Shown piece by piece: positions 46,670 through 55,074 of a stretch of 64,000 nt of DNA (position 1 is its first letter; every line of letters begins with the position of its first letter). Under the pieces are notes generated by a model. It was given only the letters and a program-made list of their open reading frames with translations, searched no databases and was not told the DNA's origin. The stretch spans positions 1,860,001 to 1,924,000 of the forward strand of contig NZ_JBHTJI010000001.1 of NCBI RefSeq assembly GCF_042675665.1. Direction: 5' to 3'. The position numbers were made by a program, and so were the translations under genes. This DNA comes from Mariniflexile jejuense (lineage in GTDB: Bacteria > Bacteroidota > Bacteroidia > Flavobacteriales > Flavobacteriaceae).

Positions 46670-47353
46670 TTAAGAAGACATAAAGCTATCTGGTTTAAGT
46701 TGGTTTGGTGATATTTTTATTTTATAAATACTTCCTTTAAACCACGAGCGTTTGTTTAAACGAACACCAAAGGAAGTTTTCCCTGTTTCTATTGGTTTAA
46801 AAGTATATGATTGCTGTAATTCCAACTTACCATTTACATACGTTGTTAAACTATTTTGTGTAACCACGAAAGCTACATGATACCATTTTCCTAAGGGATG
46901 GGTTAATTTTTCATCAATGAGTGCTAATTTATTTCCCTTAGATGCCACGTAGCCATCAAAATACCAATTACCTTCCACTGCTCTTATTTCAAGTAACATT
47001 CTATCGTGGGACACTTCACCCATATGAACAACACGTTGCTCAAAATCGCCATCAATTGCGGGGTTAAATATCATTTCAATAGTAAACTCCTCCAAGTTTT
47101 TAAGAGGCATTTCATTTAAAAAAAACGCATCATCTACACCATTAAAATATACGGCATTTCCGTATGGCGACTTAACAATTTTTGGATTGCCACTAATTTG
47201 AACATTTTGTAATTTTTTATTAAGAAATCTTGAAATTGTCCATTCTATATTTTGATTTTCTGAAATTGTTTGACTATTTAAAACACCTGAAAGAACCACA
47301 AAAAGCATAGTTATAAAAAGGTGATAATATTTTATATTTTTCATATTTTTCAA
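46670..47353 (-). CDS. Exported LamG/concanavalin-A-like protein
   Basis: 227 residues with a signal peptide (YYHLFITMLFVVLSGVLNSQ) followed by one jelly-roll domain of the LamG-like type (about 45-220): NAVYFNGVDDAFFLNEMPLKNLEEFTIEMIF, GKWYHVAFVVTQNSLTTYVNGKLELQQSYTF and SFGVRLNKRSWFKGSIYKIKI. No catalytic motif is recognised; it may bind glycan or be a small uncharacterised enzyme. It is the first gene of the pectin cluster after a consensus promoter (47376-47405) and a palindrome (47363-47374), so its start marks the head of the operon that runs down to 32056. Confidence 0.8.
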   Translation of the reverse strand: MKNMKNIKYYHLFITMLFVVLSGVLNSQTISENQNIEWTISRFLNKKLQNVQISGNPKIVKSPYGNAVYFNGVDDAFFLNEMPLKNLEEFTIEMIFNPAIDGDFEQRVVHMGEVSHDRMLLEIRAVEGNWYFDGYVASKGNKLALIDEKLTHPLGKWYHVAFVVTQNSLTTYVNGKLELQQSYTFKPIETGKTSFGVRLNKRSWFKGSIYKIKISPNQLKPDSFMSS

Positions 47354-47362
47354 TAATTCCGT

Positions 47363-47374
47363 GCAATCGATTAC
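47363..47374. promoter_or_regulatory. Palindromic candidate operator at the pectin operon head
   Basis: GCAATCGATTAC, centred on AATCGATT, lies 10 nt before the LamG start codon and just downstream of the -7 element, where a repressor would block initiation. The exact reverse complement occurs at 61875-61886 before another secreted-protein gene. The CG-centred palindrome resembles LacI-family operators; the regulator is not in the window. Confidence 0.42.
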
Positions 47375-47375
47375 T

Positions 47376-47405
47376 CAAAGATATCTAAAAAACAAAATCC
47401 TTCAA
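47376..47405 (-). promoter_or_regulatory. Consensus promoter for the minus-strand pectin operon
   Basis: On the minus strand, TTG (47405-47403), a 19-nt spacer and TATCTTTG (47383-47376) match the Bacteroidota primary-sigma consensus TTG/TAnnTTTG. The predicted start of transcription falls on the palindrome at 47363-47374, about 15-20 nt before the LamG-like gene. Confidence 0.6.
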
Positions 47406-47546
47406 ATTAAATCATGTTAAATATGACTCATATTCTGTTGAAAGGTTTAATTTCCCTTTTAGAAATAGTTTTATTATGGTACAAAACCACAAATAAAATA
47501 CCAAACTACCCTAAAAGGTTAAACTTGTATTAAATGATAAAATATA

Positions 47547-48596
47547 TCAATAACTACCATAACTCGTAACACAAAATGATAAAATTAAAACTACCAACCC
47601 TATTACTAATATGGTGTAAGTTTCTTTTTTAACGTTTTTCCATTCTTTCATAATAACTCCAACAATATAGCTAAAGAATATAAGCATAGACATGTGCAAT
47701 ACCCAACTAGCAAATTGATATTCTCCCATTTTTACATGCCCCAATCCGTAAAAGAAAAATTGCAAACACCATAATGAACCTGTTAATGATGATAATAGCC
47801 AATTTCTAGTAAGACTTTTTTCTTTATTTTCATCATCATTTTTATTAGGTAAAAATTCTGTTATGGTTTTTTGTTTAAACCCAACAACGATATACCATAT
47901 AAAATTTACAATAAAACATCCTAAAGTAGATACTACCAACTTAGCATTGCCTTCAAATTGTCCTGCTCCATTTTCGGCTGCCATATCTGCAATAGGCTGT
48001 CCGTATTCTAATGATAAATTAAATACTCCTGATAGAACACCAGCAATAATGGTTAAGCCCAAACCCAGCATCATGTTAAAACCTGCCTTATTAAGCTTAT
48101 CTGCATCTAAATCTTTCTCTTTTTTAAAACCTGCCCAACCACATATAATAACACCTACGATAGATAATAGCATCCCTAAAAGGACAATACTACCTCCTGG
48201 CTTTGTAAAGAAATCCCCTAAGCCCCCAAAAACCATAAGTGGCATAATAGTACCTACAACTGCTGAAATACCAATAGCAATGGTATAGGTTAATGAATAG
48301 CCAATGTGATTTATGGCTTTACCAAACGACATACCACCAAAACCATAAATACCGCCTAAAAAAAGTGCCATCCAAAAAGGTTTTGAAGGCGCATTAGCAA
48401 TAATTGAAAAGAAATTGGGCACTGTTAACCAAGCCAAAACCGTTGGCACCAGTAACCATGCAAAAATGGATTGTGCCAGCCAAAACGTATTCCAAGACCA
48501 ACCTTTTGTTTTGGTACTTGGTAAATAACAACTGGCTGCTGAAATACCTCCTACGGCATGAAGCAATGTTCCTAATAAAGAATTTGGTGCACTCAT
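47547..48596 (-). CDS. RhaT-type L-rhamnose/H+ symporter family protein
   Basis: 349-residue inner-membrane transporter with about ten hydrophobic helices. The family features are an N-terminal LLGTLLHAVGGISAASCYLPSTK...WSWNTFWLAQSIFAWLLVP and the central GGIYGFGGMSFGKAINHIGYSLTYTIAIGISAVVGT. RhaT imports L-rhamnose with protons; rhamnose is a pectin component (rhamnogalacturonan I). No rhamnosidase or rhamnose catabolic gene is visible here, so the substrate could be another deoxysugar or a sugar acid. It is separated from the LamG gene by 193 nt that contain a promoter, so it may belong to the operon that starts near 60824. Confidence 0.88.
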   Translation of the reverse strand: MSAPNSLLGTLLHAVGGISAASCYLPSTKTKGWSWNTFWLAQSIFAWLLVPTVLAWLTVPNFFSIIANAPSKPFWMALFLGGIYGFGGMSFGKAINHIGYSLTYTIAIGISAVVGTIMPLMVFGGLGDFFTKPGGSIVLLGMLLSIVGVIICGWAGFKKEKDLDADKLNKAGFNMMLGLGLTIIAGVLSGVFNLSLEYGQPIADMAAENGAGQFEGNAKLVVSTLGCFIVNFIWYIVVGFKQKTITEFLPNKNDDENKEKSLTRNWLLSSLTGSLWCLQFFFYGLGHVKMGEYQFASWVLHMSMLIFFSYIVGVIMKEWKNVKKETYTILVIGLVVLILSFCVTSYGSY

Positions 48597-48697
48597 TTTA
48601 TTTAGTTTTTAGTTTTTAGTTGATGGTTATTGGTTGTTGGTTGTTGGTTTAGTTCAATATGAGATTTAAACAAGTTAATAATAACAAAACAACTAAC

Positions 48698-49141
48698 TTA
48701 TGGCTTCTTTTTTACTAGTAATAGATGGTCGCAAACCAATACAACTTCTCCTCTTTGATTGATGATTTCTACATGTTCAGTAACTGTTCCCATTTCTGGT
48801 CTTTTTGCTTCTCCCTTTTCTGAAATGGTAATTTCTGAATGAATGGTATCGCCAATATGAACGGGTTTTACAAAGCGCATGCGATCATACCCTTTTGAGA
48901 ATGCTTCTGGGTTTATTTCGGAAGCTGTTAACCCGATACCGATACTAAAAATCATGGTACCATGTGCAATGCGCTGCCCAAAAGGTTGTGTTTTACACCA
49001 CTCTTCATCCATATGATGCGGGAAGAAATCGCCTGTATGTCCTGCATGTACCACGAAATCGGTTTCTGTAATGGTTCTTCCTAAGGTTACTCGTTTTTCG
49101 TTTAATTGATAATCTTCGAAAAATGTTGATTTGAAATACAT
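48698..49141 (-). CDS. MaoC-family (hot-dog fold) acyl-CoA hydratase
   Basis: 147-residue cytoplasmic hydratase/dehydratase. The hot-dog fold motif is HTGDFFPHHMDEEWCKTQPFGQRIAHGTM, with the family's Asp and His in the GD-x-x-P-x-H pattern; the usual Asn before Pro is Phe here. RFVKPVHIGDTIHSEITI is the typical second half. It would add water to, or remove it from, an enoyl-CoA thioester, consistent with the two CoA-transferases upstream in the same direction. A repeat element of about 80 nt separates it from the oxidoreductase gene upstream, so it could also be transcribed separately. Confidence 0.88.
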   Translation of the reverse strand: MYFKSTFFEDYQLNEKRVTLGRTITETDFVVHAGHTGDFFPHHMDEEWCKTQPFGQRIAHGTMIFSIGIGLTASEINPEAFSKGYDRMRFVKPVHIGDTIHSEITISEKGEAKRPEMGTVTEHVEIINQRGEVVLVCDHLLLVKKKP

Positions 49142-49203
49142 AATCTTTTTATTTGTTTAATCGTTGATTCGTTTATTTGTTAAGTTGTTTATAGTTTCGC
49201 TGT

Positions 49204-49284
49204 GCGTTAGGGATTGTAGTGAAAATCCTTTTGCTTTTTCTGCAAAAGATTGTAGCGTAAAGCCCGACCCTTGTGGTAACGCCC
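49204..49284 (-). repeat. Intergenic structured repeat of the flavobacterial type
   Basis: The 142-nt gap between the oxidoreductase and MaoC genes holds a compact structured element. Two imperfect 17-nt direct repeats (49212-49228 and 49248-49264, 14 of 17 identical, GATTGTAG-start) flank a perfect 7-bp hairpin (49228-49234 with 49242-49248). The outer ends are GC-rich (gcgttaggg and cgacccttgtggtaacgccc) against an AT-rich background. From memory this matches an interspersed intergenic repeat common in Flavobacteriia genomes; a copy-number search would settle it. It touches the stop codon of the 49284-50354 gene. Confidence 0.65.
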
Positions 49285-50354
49285 TAATTAAAATCGATTA
49301 TTTGAACGCCTCCGTTGTTGTTACTTGCATAACACGCTTCTACTACTTTCATGGTACCTAAAACGTCTTGAACACTCGCATGCAACACGTTATCTGAACC
49401 TTCCTTGAAACGCATTAAGTTTGACATAGTACCGACGAATGCTTCTGGAAACCATGAACCCTCAAGGTTTAGAGTTATCCATTCTGAATCTTTACCCGCT
49501 TCTGTAATGATATACTCGAATTTGTCTGGTAAGCCATCGGGATAATTCATTAAAAGTCCCATTTTTGCTTTAATGGCTCCTTTGGTTCCTTCCCATTTTA
49601 TGTAACTTTCTTGATTATTGATGCCGAAATCGTGGTCGTGATTCGTGTTTATTTTTACGCTTAATGTATCGCCATAATCTAGAATAATGGTTGAACGGCA
49701 TGAGGATAAATCTTTTAAAGGATGCTTCCACGTTTTTGCCATAACCGCTTTTGGGTTTCCTAAAAATGAACGAATACAATCGATGTAATGAACGCTGTGG
49801 AACAATATTTCTAACCTCGGATGCTGTTTGATTACTGGGAATAATTCCCAAGGCGTTTTTACGGTGACTTTAAACTCCAAATCGTACAAATCGCCAATGA
49901 GCCCTTGGTCAATCATATTTCTTGCAGCACTTACAAAGGATGCGAAACGCAATTGAAAATTGATGGCTGCTACCAAATTTTTACGTTCGCAAACAGCAAC
50001 AATTTCTTTGGCTTGCTTATAATCATTACCCATTGGTTTTTGAATGAGTACAGCGGCTCCATCGGGTAATTGTTGTAAAATTTCTATGTATTGATCTGGC
50101 AACACGGTAATATCATATACCGCGTTTTTGGGAGCATGTTTTACAGCTTCAGCTACATTTTCAAAAACATGAGGAATGTTATGGGCTTTCGCCATATCGT
50201 GTGCTTTAGAAATGGTACGGTTTGTTATTCCAAAAACCTTAAACCCTGCCATTTTATAAGCTGGTAAATGTGCATCTTTTACTATACCGCTAGCACCAAT
50301 TATGATGATAGGTTGCTGGGTTTCTGGTAATAATGGTTTGTAAGTAACAGTCAT
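49284..50354 (-). CDS. Gfo/Idh/MocA-family oxidoreductase (operon 4)
   Basis: 356-residue cytoplasmic protein. The Rossmann motif is IIIIGASGIVKDAHLPAYKMAG. The family EKP motif is changed to LIQKPMGN (Gln for Glu). The second domain has LEILFHSVHYIDCIRSFLGNPKAVMA, with a conserved His. It is the third Gfo/Idh/MocA protein in the window and not closely related to the two at 8358-10855. It starts 1 nt after the binding-protein homologue at 50356-51579, so the two are cotranslated. It probably oxidises or epimerises a hydroxyl of a small acid or sugar; substrate unknown. Confidence 0.88.
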   Translation of the reverse strand: MTVTYKPLLPETQQPIIIIGASGIVKDAHLPAYKMAGFKVFGITNRTISKAHDMAKAHNIPHVFENVAEAVKHAPKNAVYDITVLPDQYIEILQQLPDGAAVLIQKPMGNDYKQAKEIVAVCERKNLVAAINFQLRFASFVSAARNMIDQGLIGDLYDLEFKVTVKTPWELFPVIKQHPRLEILFHSVHYIDCIRSFLGNPKAVMAKTWKHPLKDLSSCRSTIILDYGDTLSVKINTNHDHDFGINNQESYIKWEGTKGAIKAKMGLLMNYPDGLPDKFEYIITEAGKDSEWITLNLEGSWFPEAFVGTMSNLMRFKEGSDNVLHASVQDVLGTMKVVEACYASNNNGGVQIIDFN

Positions 50355-50355
50355 T

Positions 50356-51579
50356 TTATAGTATTTTTTGAATGTTATTTTGAGTTTCTTCTAACAATTG
50401 AGCTGAAGGTATTTTGCTATCAATGGCTTTTAATACCATGTGGTCAATCAGTTCAGCCACTTTTGGCCATACAGGAGTTTGTGGCAATGTTAGTGCATTT
50501 TCATGAAGCGTGCTTAATTTGTGATAATACGGAATGGTTTTATTGATTTCGATATCATTCCAAGTTGATTTTCTACAACCTATACCGCCTTCATTGGTCA
50601 ATAATTTATCGCTTTCGGGCGTTGTAGCGAATTGCAAAAATTTATAAGCTATATTTTTATGTTTGCTTCCCGAACCTATAGTATATAGCCAATAGACATT
50701 TAGTGATGCTGAGTTGTGTTTTTCATCATGTGGTAATTCTGTAATATCAACATTTCCTTTTACTTTGGAAGCTTCTATTACTTCGCACATCGATGCAAAC
50801 CCAAACCAATTTATTGCCATAGCTGCTTCACCTGTTGCGAATGCCATACCTGCTTCTACCGAGCCAAATTCTTTAGATTTGGGATGTGTTGTTTTTTGAT
50901 TGTTTACTATGTGTCTGTAAAAATCTAATGCCTTGATAGCATCTGGTTTATTAATATTTATTTCATTATTGTCATCTAATAACGAACCACCACGTGTCCA
51001 TAACTGCAAGCAAAAGTCGAAGACCATGTTGTGACCATCGGGATAGTTTGCAAAGACGCAACCGTAAAGATTATCAGTTGGTCTGTTGAAAAATTCAGCT
51101 ATTTGGATGAATTGTTCCCAAGTTTTTGGTGGTTGCAATTCGTAACTATATTGATTTTTAAAGTTTTCTTTTTCTGAAACATCTTCAAATAAATCCTTTC
51201 TGTAAATTAAACATTCTGGTCCATCGTGAAATGGCAAACCATAAACTTGATTATTTATTTCTTGAAGGTGCAATAACGATTCGTGCCAACCTTCCGGAAA
51301 ATTTTGAGGTGGATTTTGCGCTATTAATGGTGATAAATTTTCAACGGCATTGGCATTAACAGCATCAAAAATCCAATCGGTATTTATATGGGCAATATCC
51401 CAATCGCCATTTTGCAAACCTTTTTTAGTGAGTGTTTCTTCATATAAATCGTGAAGTTCCAACGGAACCATTTCTGCCTCCATGCTCAAATTATTTTCAG
51501 CACGAAATGCCTCCCACAACTTTTTTAAAGTCGTTTCAAAAGGTTCAAATTTCCGAACTGCGATTTTTATCTTATCCAT
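50356..51579 (-). CDS. Solute-binding-protein homologue lacking a signal peptide (SBP family 1), copy A
   Basis: 407-residue type-2 periplasmic-binding fold of the sugar-binding SBP_bac_1 kind: IKIAVRKFEPFETTLKKLWEAF at the N-terminus, YGLPFHDGPECLIYRKDLFEDV and PPKTWEQFIQIAEFF in the middle, FATGEAAMAINWFG and KHKNIAYKFLQFATTPESDKLL later. It has no signal peptide, and none can be added: the preceding codon is the TAA of the CoA-transferase at 51580-52713, in the same frame and with no intervening base (TAAATG). No ABC permease or ATPase gene is in the window. It is therefore probably a cytoplasmic protein acting with the CoA-transferases, perhaps as a ligand sensor or an enzyme; this is inference. 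Confidence 0.82.
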   Translation of the reverse strand: MDKIKIAVRKFEPFETTLKKLWEAFRAENNLSMEAEMVPLELHDLYEETLTKKGLQNGDWDIAHINTDWIFDAVNANAVENLSPLIAQNPPQNFPEGWHESLLHLQEINNQVYGLPFHDGPECLIYRKDLFEDVSEKENFKNQYSYELQPPKTWEQFIQIAEFFNRPTDNLYGCVFANYPDGHNMVFDFCLQLWTRGGSLLDDNNEININKPDAIKALDFYRHIVNNQKTTHPKSKEFGSVEAGMAFATGEAAMAINWFGFASMCEVIEASKVKGNVDITELPHDEKHNSASLNVYWLYTIGSGSKHKNIAYKFLQFATTPESDKLLTNEGGIGCRKSTWNDIEINKTIPYYHKLSTLHENALTLPQTPVWPKVAELIDHMVLKAIDSKIPSAQLLEETQNNIQKIL

Positions 51580-52713
51580 TTACATTAACTCCTTTAAAAT
51601 TTTCTCGTTGTGCTCACCAAGTTTTGGCGAACCTTTTTCAGAAATAAACAATTCACCATCAATTTTTATAGGACATCGGGTGGTTTTATACGAATACCCA
51701 TCACCCATCGTGACTTTATGAACAAAATCTAAAACTTTAAATCCTTCTTCTTCAAAAAGCTCTTGATAATTTAAAACCTTAGCACACCAAATATCGGCAG
51801 GTTCTAAAATGGCTAACCAATAGTCTGTGTTTTGGGTTTTAAGATGTGTTGCCAATACTTTTTTAATCTTATCTCTTAACCCGAATTTATTTTCAGAAAA
51901 TTGTAATAAAGCATCACATTTTAAAAGTTCTGCCAACACACGAATTGAACCCATAGCCAAGGCTAAAAAACCATCATTGGTTTTATAAATACCGTACGGC
52001 GCTCCTAAATAAGCATGAGCATTGTTGCTTTTGGTTCGTAAAGGTAATTCGCCGCCATCGTTAAAAAATGTGGTGATGGTTTCGAACTGAAAATCGATAG
52101 CAGATTCTAGCATACTTACCTGCACCAAAGCACCCGAATCATTGACTGTTTTTCTATACAACGCCGCTAAAATACCTTGCGCTAAATGAGCACCTGCCAA
52201 CATATCCACTATGGATAATCCCATAGCCACCGGACCGTCATTTTGGTTGCCTGTTAACCATGTTAAGGCAGTCATGGATTGTAACAATAAATCTTGACCA
52301 GGTTTATCCTTTAAATCGGGATGGTTGCCATAACCTGAAATTTCAGCATATACCACTTTTGGGTTGATAGCTTTAACATCATCATAACTTAAACCAATAC
52401 GTTTCATAACATCGGGTCTAAAATTATGCATCACGACATCGGCTTTAGCCAATAATTTCTTTATGATTTTCAAATCTTCTGCATCTTTAAAATCGACTGC
52501 AAAAGATTCTTTATTTCTGTTTATTGTGTGGAAAATAGAAGATTCACCATTCATTATCAAATCGGAAGTATAAAGCGTTCTACAGATATCACCTGTTCCG
52601 GGTTTTTCAATTTTTATAACACGCGCACCTAAATCTGCCAAACGCAAACTCGCCGATGGTCCAGACAAAAACTGACTAAAATCTACTATTAAATAATCTT
52701 CTAAGGGCTTCAT
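51580..52713 (-). CDS. Class III (CaiB/BaiF) CoA-transferase, copy A
   Basis: 377-residue CoA-transferase of the formyl-CoA/carnitine type. Family motifs are FSQFLSGPSASLRLADLGARVIKIEKPGTGD, NRNKESFAVDFKD, DVVMHNFRPDVMKRIGLSYDDVKAINPKVVYAEISGYG and KPGQDLLLQSMTALTWLTG. The catalytic Asp is kept in GLSIVDMLAGAHLAQGILAAL. It overlaps the CoA-transferase upstream by 1 nt (TAATG) and abuts the binding-protein homologue downstream with no spacer and in the same frame. It would move CoA between two acids; the acids are unknown. Confidence 0.92.
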   Translation of the reverse strand: MKPLEDYLIVDFSQFLSGPSASLRLADLGARVIKIEKPGTGDICRTLYTSDLIMNGESSIFHTINRNKESFAVDFKDAEDLKIIKKLLAKADVVMHNFRPDVMKRIGLSYDDVKAINPKVVYAEISGYGNHPDLKDKPGQDLLLQSMTALTWLTGNQNDGPVAMGLSIVDMLAGAHLAQGILAALYRKTVNDSGALVQVSMLESAIDFQFETITTFFNDGGELPLRTKSNNAHAYLGAPYGIYKTNDGFLALAMGSIRVLAELLKCDALLQFSENKFGLRDKIKKVLATHLKTQNTDYWLAILEPADIWCAKVLNYQELFEEEGFKVLDFVHKVTMGDGYSYKTTRCPIKIDGELFISEKGSPKLGEHNEKILKELM

Positions 52714-53858
52714 TAATTATTTAAAAATTGTTCGTAAATCTTCTGATTATCTTCTCCTACTTTTGGTGCTGCTTTAGCACTGCTTAAAATAGTTTCATCA
52801 AACTTTACTGGATGCCTCGTCGTTAGCATTTCTTTTCCTTCAGAATTTTTAACGGTTTGTTTCAACTGTAAATCGTTCATGAAAGGTTGACGGTTTAAAT
52901 CGTTGTAATCCGATACTTTTTCACACCACATACCTTTTTCTCGCAAAGCTTTAATCCAATAATCTGAATCTTTGGTAATTATTTTTTTACTTAATATTTT
53001 TCGAATGGCTGCACGCGACCTGAACCATGTTTTTTTATTGGTGTATTTGCTTAAATCAACATCAAGAATACTTCCCAATAAAAGCAAATCGCCCATTGCC
53101 AATGCTAAATGACCATCGTTGGTTTCGTAAATTCCGTAAGGCGCACTTAAAAAGGCATGCGCGCTACCTCGCACATTTCCTCTATCGGCCAATTTTCCGC
53201 CATTGTTTAAAAATATGGTGATGGCTTCAAACTGAACATCTAAAATAGACTCCAACAAACTTACCTCAACTAAAACACCTTTATTCGTTTTTGTACGCTT
53301 AAGTAACGCTGCTAAAATGCCTTGTACAAAATGATTACCGCACATTAAATCGGCTACGGCTAACCCAAAAGGCACTGGTCCTTGACTGCTTTTTCCGCTT
53401 AACCAAGTTAAACCAGAAAGCGATTGTATTAATAAATCTTGCCCCGGTTTTTTAGCCCAAGGCCCTTTTTCGCCATAACCAGTAATAACGCCGTAAATGA
53501 TTTTTGGATTAATAGCTAAAGCATCTTCAAACGTTAATCCTATTTTTTCCATAACGCCTGGGCGGAAATTATGCGTCATAATATCTGCCTTAGCGATTAG
53601 TTTTTTTACTTGTGCTAAATCGTCTGGATTTTTTAAATCGGCAGCAAAGGATTCTTTATTTCGGTTAATAGTATGAAATAGCATGCTACTCTCATCTACA
53701 AACAAATCTTTAATGCTTAACTGCCTGCAAGCTTCACCTTTTACTGGACGCTCAATTTTAATAACACGTGCACCTAAATCGGCCAATTTTAAACCCGCTG
53801 AAGGACCTGCTAAAAACTGGGCAAATTCTAAAACCAATAAACCTTCTAATGGCTTCAT
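52713..53858 (-). CDS. Class III (CaiB/BaiF) CoA-transferase, copy B
   Basis: 381-residue paralogue of the protein at 51580-52713, with the same signature blocks: FAQFLAGPSAGLKLADLGARVIKIERP, TINRNKESFAADLKNPDD, MTHNFRPGVMEKIGLTFEDALAINPKIIYGVITGYG and KPGQDLLIQSLSGLTWLSG. The catalytic Asp is kept in GLAVADLMCGNHFVQGILAALLKR. Class III CoA-transferases can act as homodimers or as paired subunits; a tandem pair with overlapping stop and start suggests either a heteromer or two steps on related acids. It begins 6 nt after the second binding-protein homologue (53865-55004). Confidence 0.92.
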   Translation of the reverse strand: MKPLEGLLVLEFAQFLAGPSAGLKLADLGARVIKIERPVKGEACRQLSIKDLFVDESSMLFHTINRNKESFAADLKNPDDLAQVKKLIAKADIMTHNFRPGVMEKIGLTFEDALAINPKIIYGVITGYGEKGPWAKKPGQDLLIQSLSGLTWLSGKSSQGPVPFGLAVADLMCGNHFVQGILAALLKRTKTNKGVLVEVSLLESILDVQFEAITIFLNNGGKLADRGNVRGSAHAFLSAPYGIYETNDGHLALAMGDLLLLGSILDVDLSKYTNKKTWFRSRAAIRKILSKKIITKDSDYWIKALREKGMWCEKVSDYNDLNRQPFMNDLQLKQTVKNSEGKEMLTTRHPVKFDETILSSAKAAPKVGEDNQKIYEQFLNN

Positions 53859-53864
53859 TTATAA

Positions 53865-55004
53865 TTAGTGTGTTAACGATTCTTTATAAATTTCATTCAT
53901 CTTATCTACTGCTGTTTCAATAGAGGTTTTCCCTGTCATGGCTTCATGAATTACAGGGCTTGCTTCATCTTGAAAATGCATATAGCCATAATATTGCGGA
54001 CGCATTGTTGCCTCATCCAACGTTTGTAATGTATCCTTAAAAAAATCTTTACATTGTTTATTAACATCGTCATTTAACCATGATTTTCTGTGTCCTGGTT
54101 GTCCGCCAAATTCGAAATACAAACCAGATTGAACTTTTTCTGAAGCTGTAAATTCGGCATATTTCATAGCTATTTCAGCATGTTTTGTTTTTGAAGACAC
54201 TGCAATACCTGCGCCACCTAAAGTAGAACGCAGTCGTTTTCCATTAAAAGTTACCAAGCCTCCTGCTTTTAAAACATGGTTGGCATAATTTTTTTTTGAA
54301 TAATTTGAATAGCCATAATTGAACGGACTGTAAACTATATCATCCGTTTGCGTCATGCGTTCATAAATCTTAATAGGATTCATCTCCAAACAAAATGACG
54401 GTGCTAAATCTAATAATTCTTTATAGATTTTGATGGCTTCAATCATTACTTGGCGTGGTGCCACTTCCGTTTTGCTTTCAAAAACCTCAGCTCCTAAAGC
54501 GATACACATCATAAAATGATGCATTAGCGTATCAATTGGTATGGATGCAAACGCCACTTTCCCTGTTTTTGCCAACTTCATCAATTCTTTCCAAGTTTTA
54601 GGGATTTGCACATTGTATTTACTTACCAAATCTTCTCTCCAAGTTGCAATGGGTGTTGCTGCATCGGTTGCCAACGTCCATTGTTTACCATTCACATGAT
54701 AACTAGCATGTGATTTCCCTACACTGTTATTAGCTAATTCTTTTATGAATTCGGCATCTAAATAATCATCAAAAGGCAAAAGGACTTTATCTTTTGCGGC
54801 AATGGACACATGCGGGTTATCCATGATTAACAAATCGTAATTTGCTGTTAATTCACCTAAAGAAGCATCTGCAAAAGCTTGTAACGAGCGTTTTTCCCAA
54901 GTAATTCTTACATCGGGATTTAACTCTTCAAACCGTTGTGCGGTTGCTACAACCGAGGTAAACCCTCGTGTATGGTTCCAAGCTATTCCTTTTAATATTT
55001 TCAT
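53865..55004 (-). CDS. Solute-binding-protein homologue lacking a signal peptide (SBP family 1), copy B
   Basis: 379 residues of the type-2 periplasmic-binding fold, beginning directly at the first strand and helix of the mature domain (MKILKGIAWNHTRGFTSVV, RFEELNPDVRITWEKRSLQAF). Other family blocks are ANYDLLIMDNPHV, LPFDDYLDAEFI, IPKTWKELMKLA and KHAEIAMKYAEFTASEKVQSG. An in-frame TAA two codons before the ATG rules out a missed signal peptide. It is only distantly similar to copy A. It follows the DUF1537 kinase gene by 70 nt and precedes the CoA-transferase pair by 6 nt. Without a permease nearby, a cytoplasmic role is the simplest reading. Confidence 0.82.
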   Translation of the reverse strand: MKILKGIAWNHTRGFTSVVATAQRFEELNPDVRITWEKRSLQAFADASLGELTANYDLLIMDNPHVSIAAKDKVLLPFDDYLDAEFIKELANNSVGKSHASYHVNGKQWTLATDAATPIATWREDLVSKYNVQIPKTWKELMKLAKTGKVAFASIPIDTLMHHFMMCIALGAEVFESKTEVAPRQVMIEAIKIYKELLDLAPSFCLEMNPIKIYERMTQTDDIVYSPFNYGYSNYSKKNYANHVLKAGGLVTFNGKRLRSTLGGAGIAVSSKTKHAEIAMKYAEFTASEKVQSGLYFEFGGQPGHRKSWLNDDVNKQCKDFFKDTLQTLDEATMRPQYYGYMHFQDEASPVIHEAMTGKTSIETAVDKMNEIYKESLTH

Positions 55005-55074
55005 TTTTCTTTAACAATTTTAATTAAATCTTACTATGTAACCGTCCTGTGGCATCCTGAAATTAAAAACAATA

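Noticed and set aside
48610..48655. Tandem GGTTGTT-like repeats upstream of the RhaT-type gene
   Set aside because: Short, imperfect low-complexity sequence (about three units) with no evidence of function.
49284..49300. AATCGATT at the end of the oxidoreductase gene
   Set aside because: It encodes the conserved C-terminal residues and lacks the flanking GC/AC bases of the other two sites.
50356..55004. The two SBP genes as part of an ABC importer
   Set aside because: No permease or ATPase gene lies within the window and neither protein can have a signal peptide.
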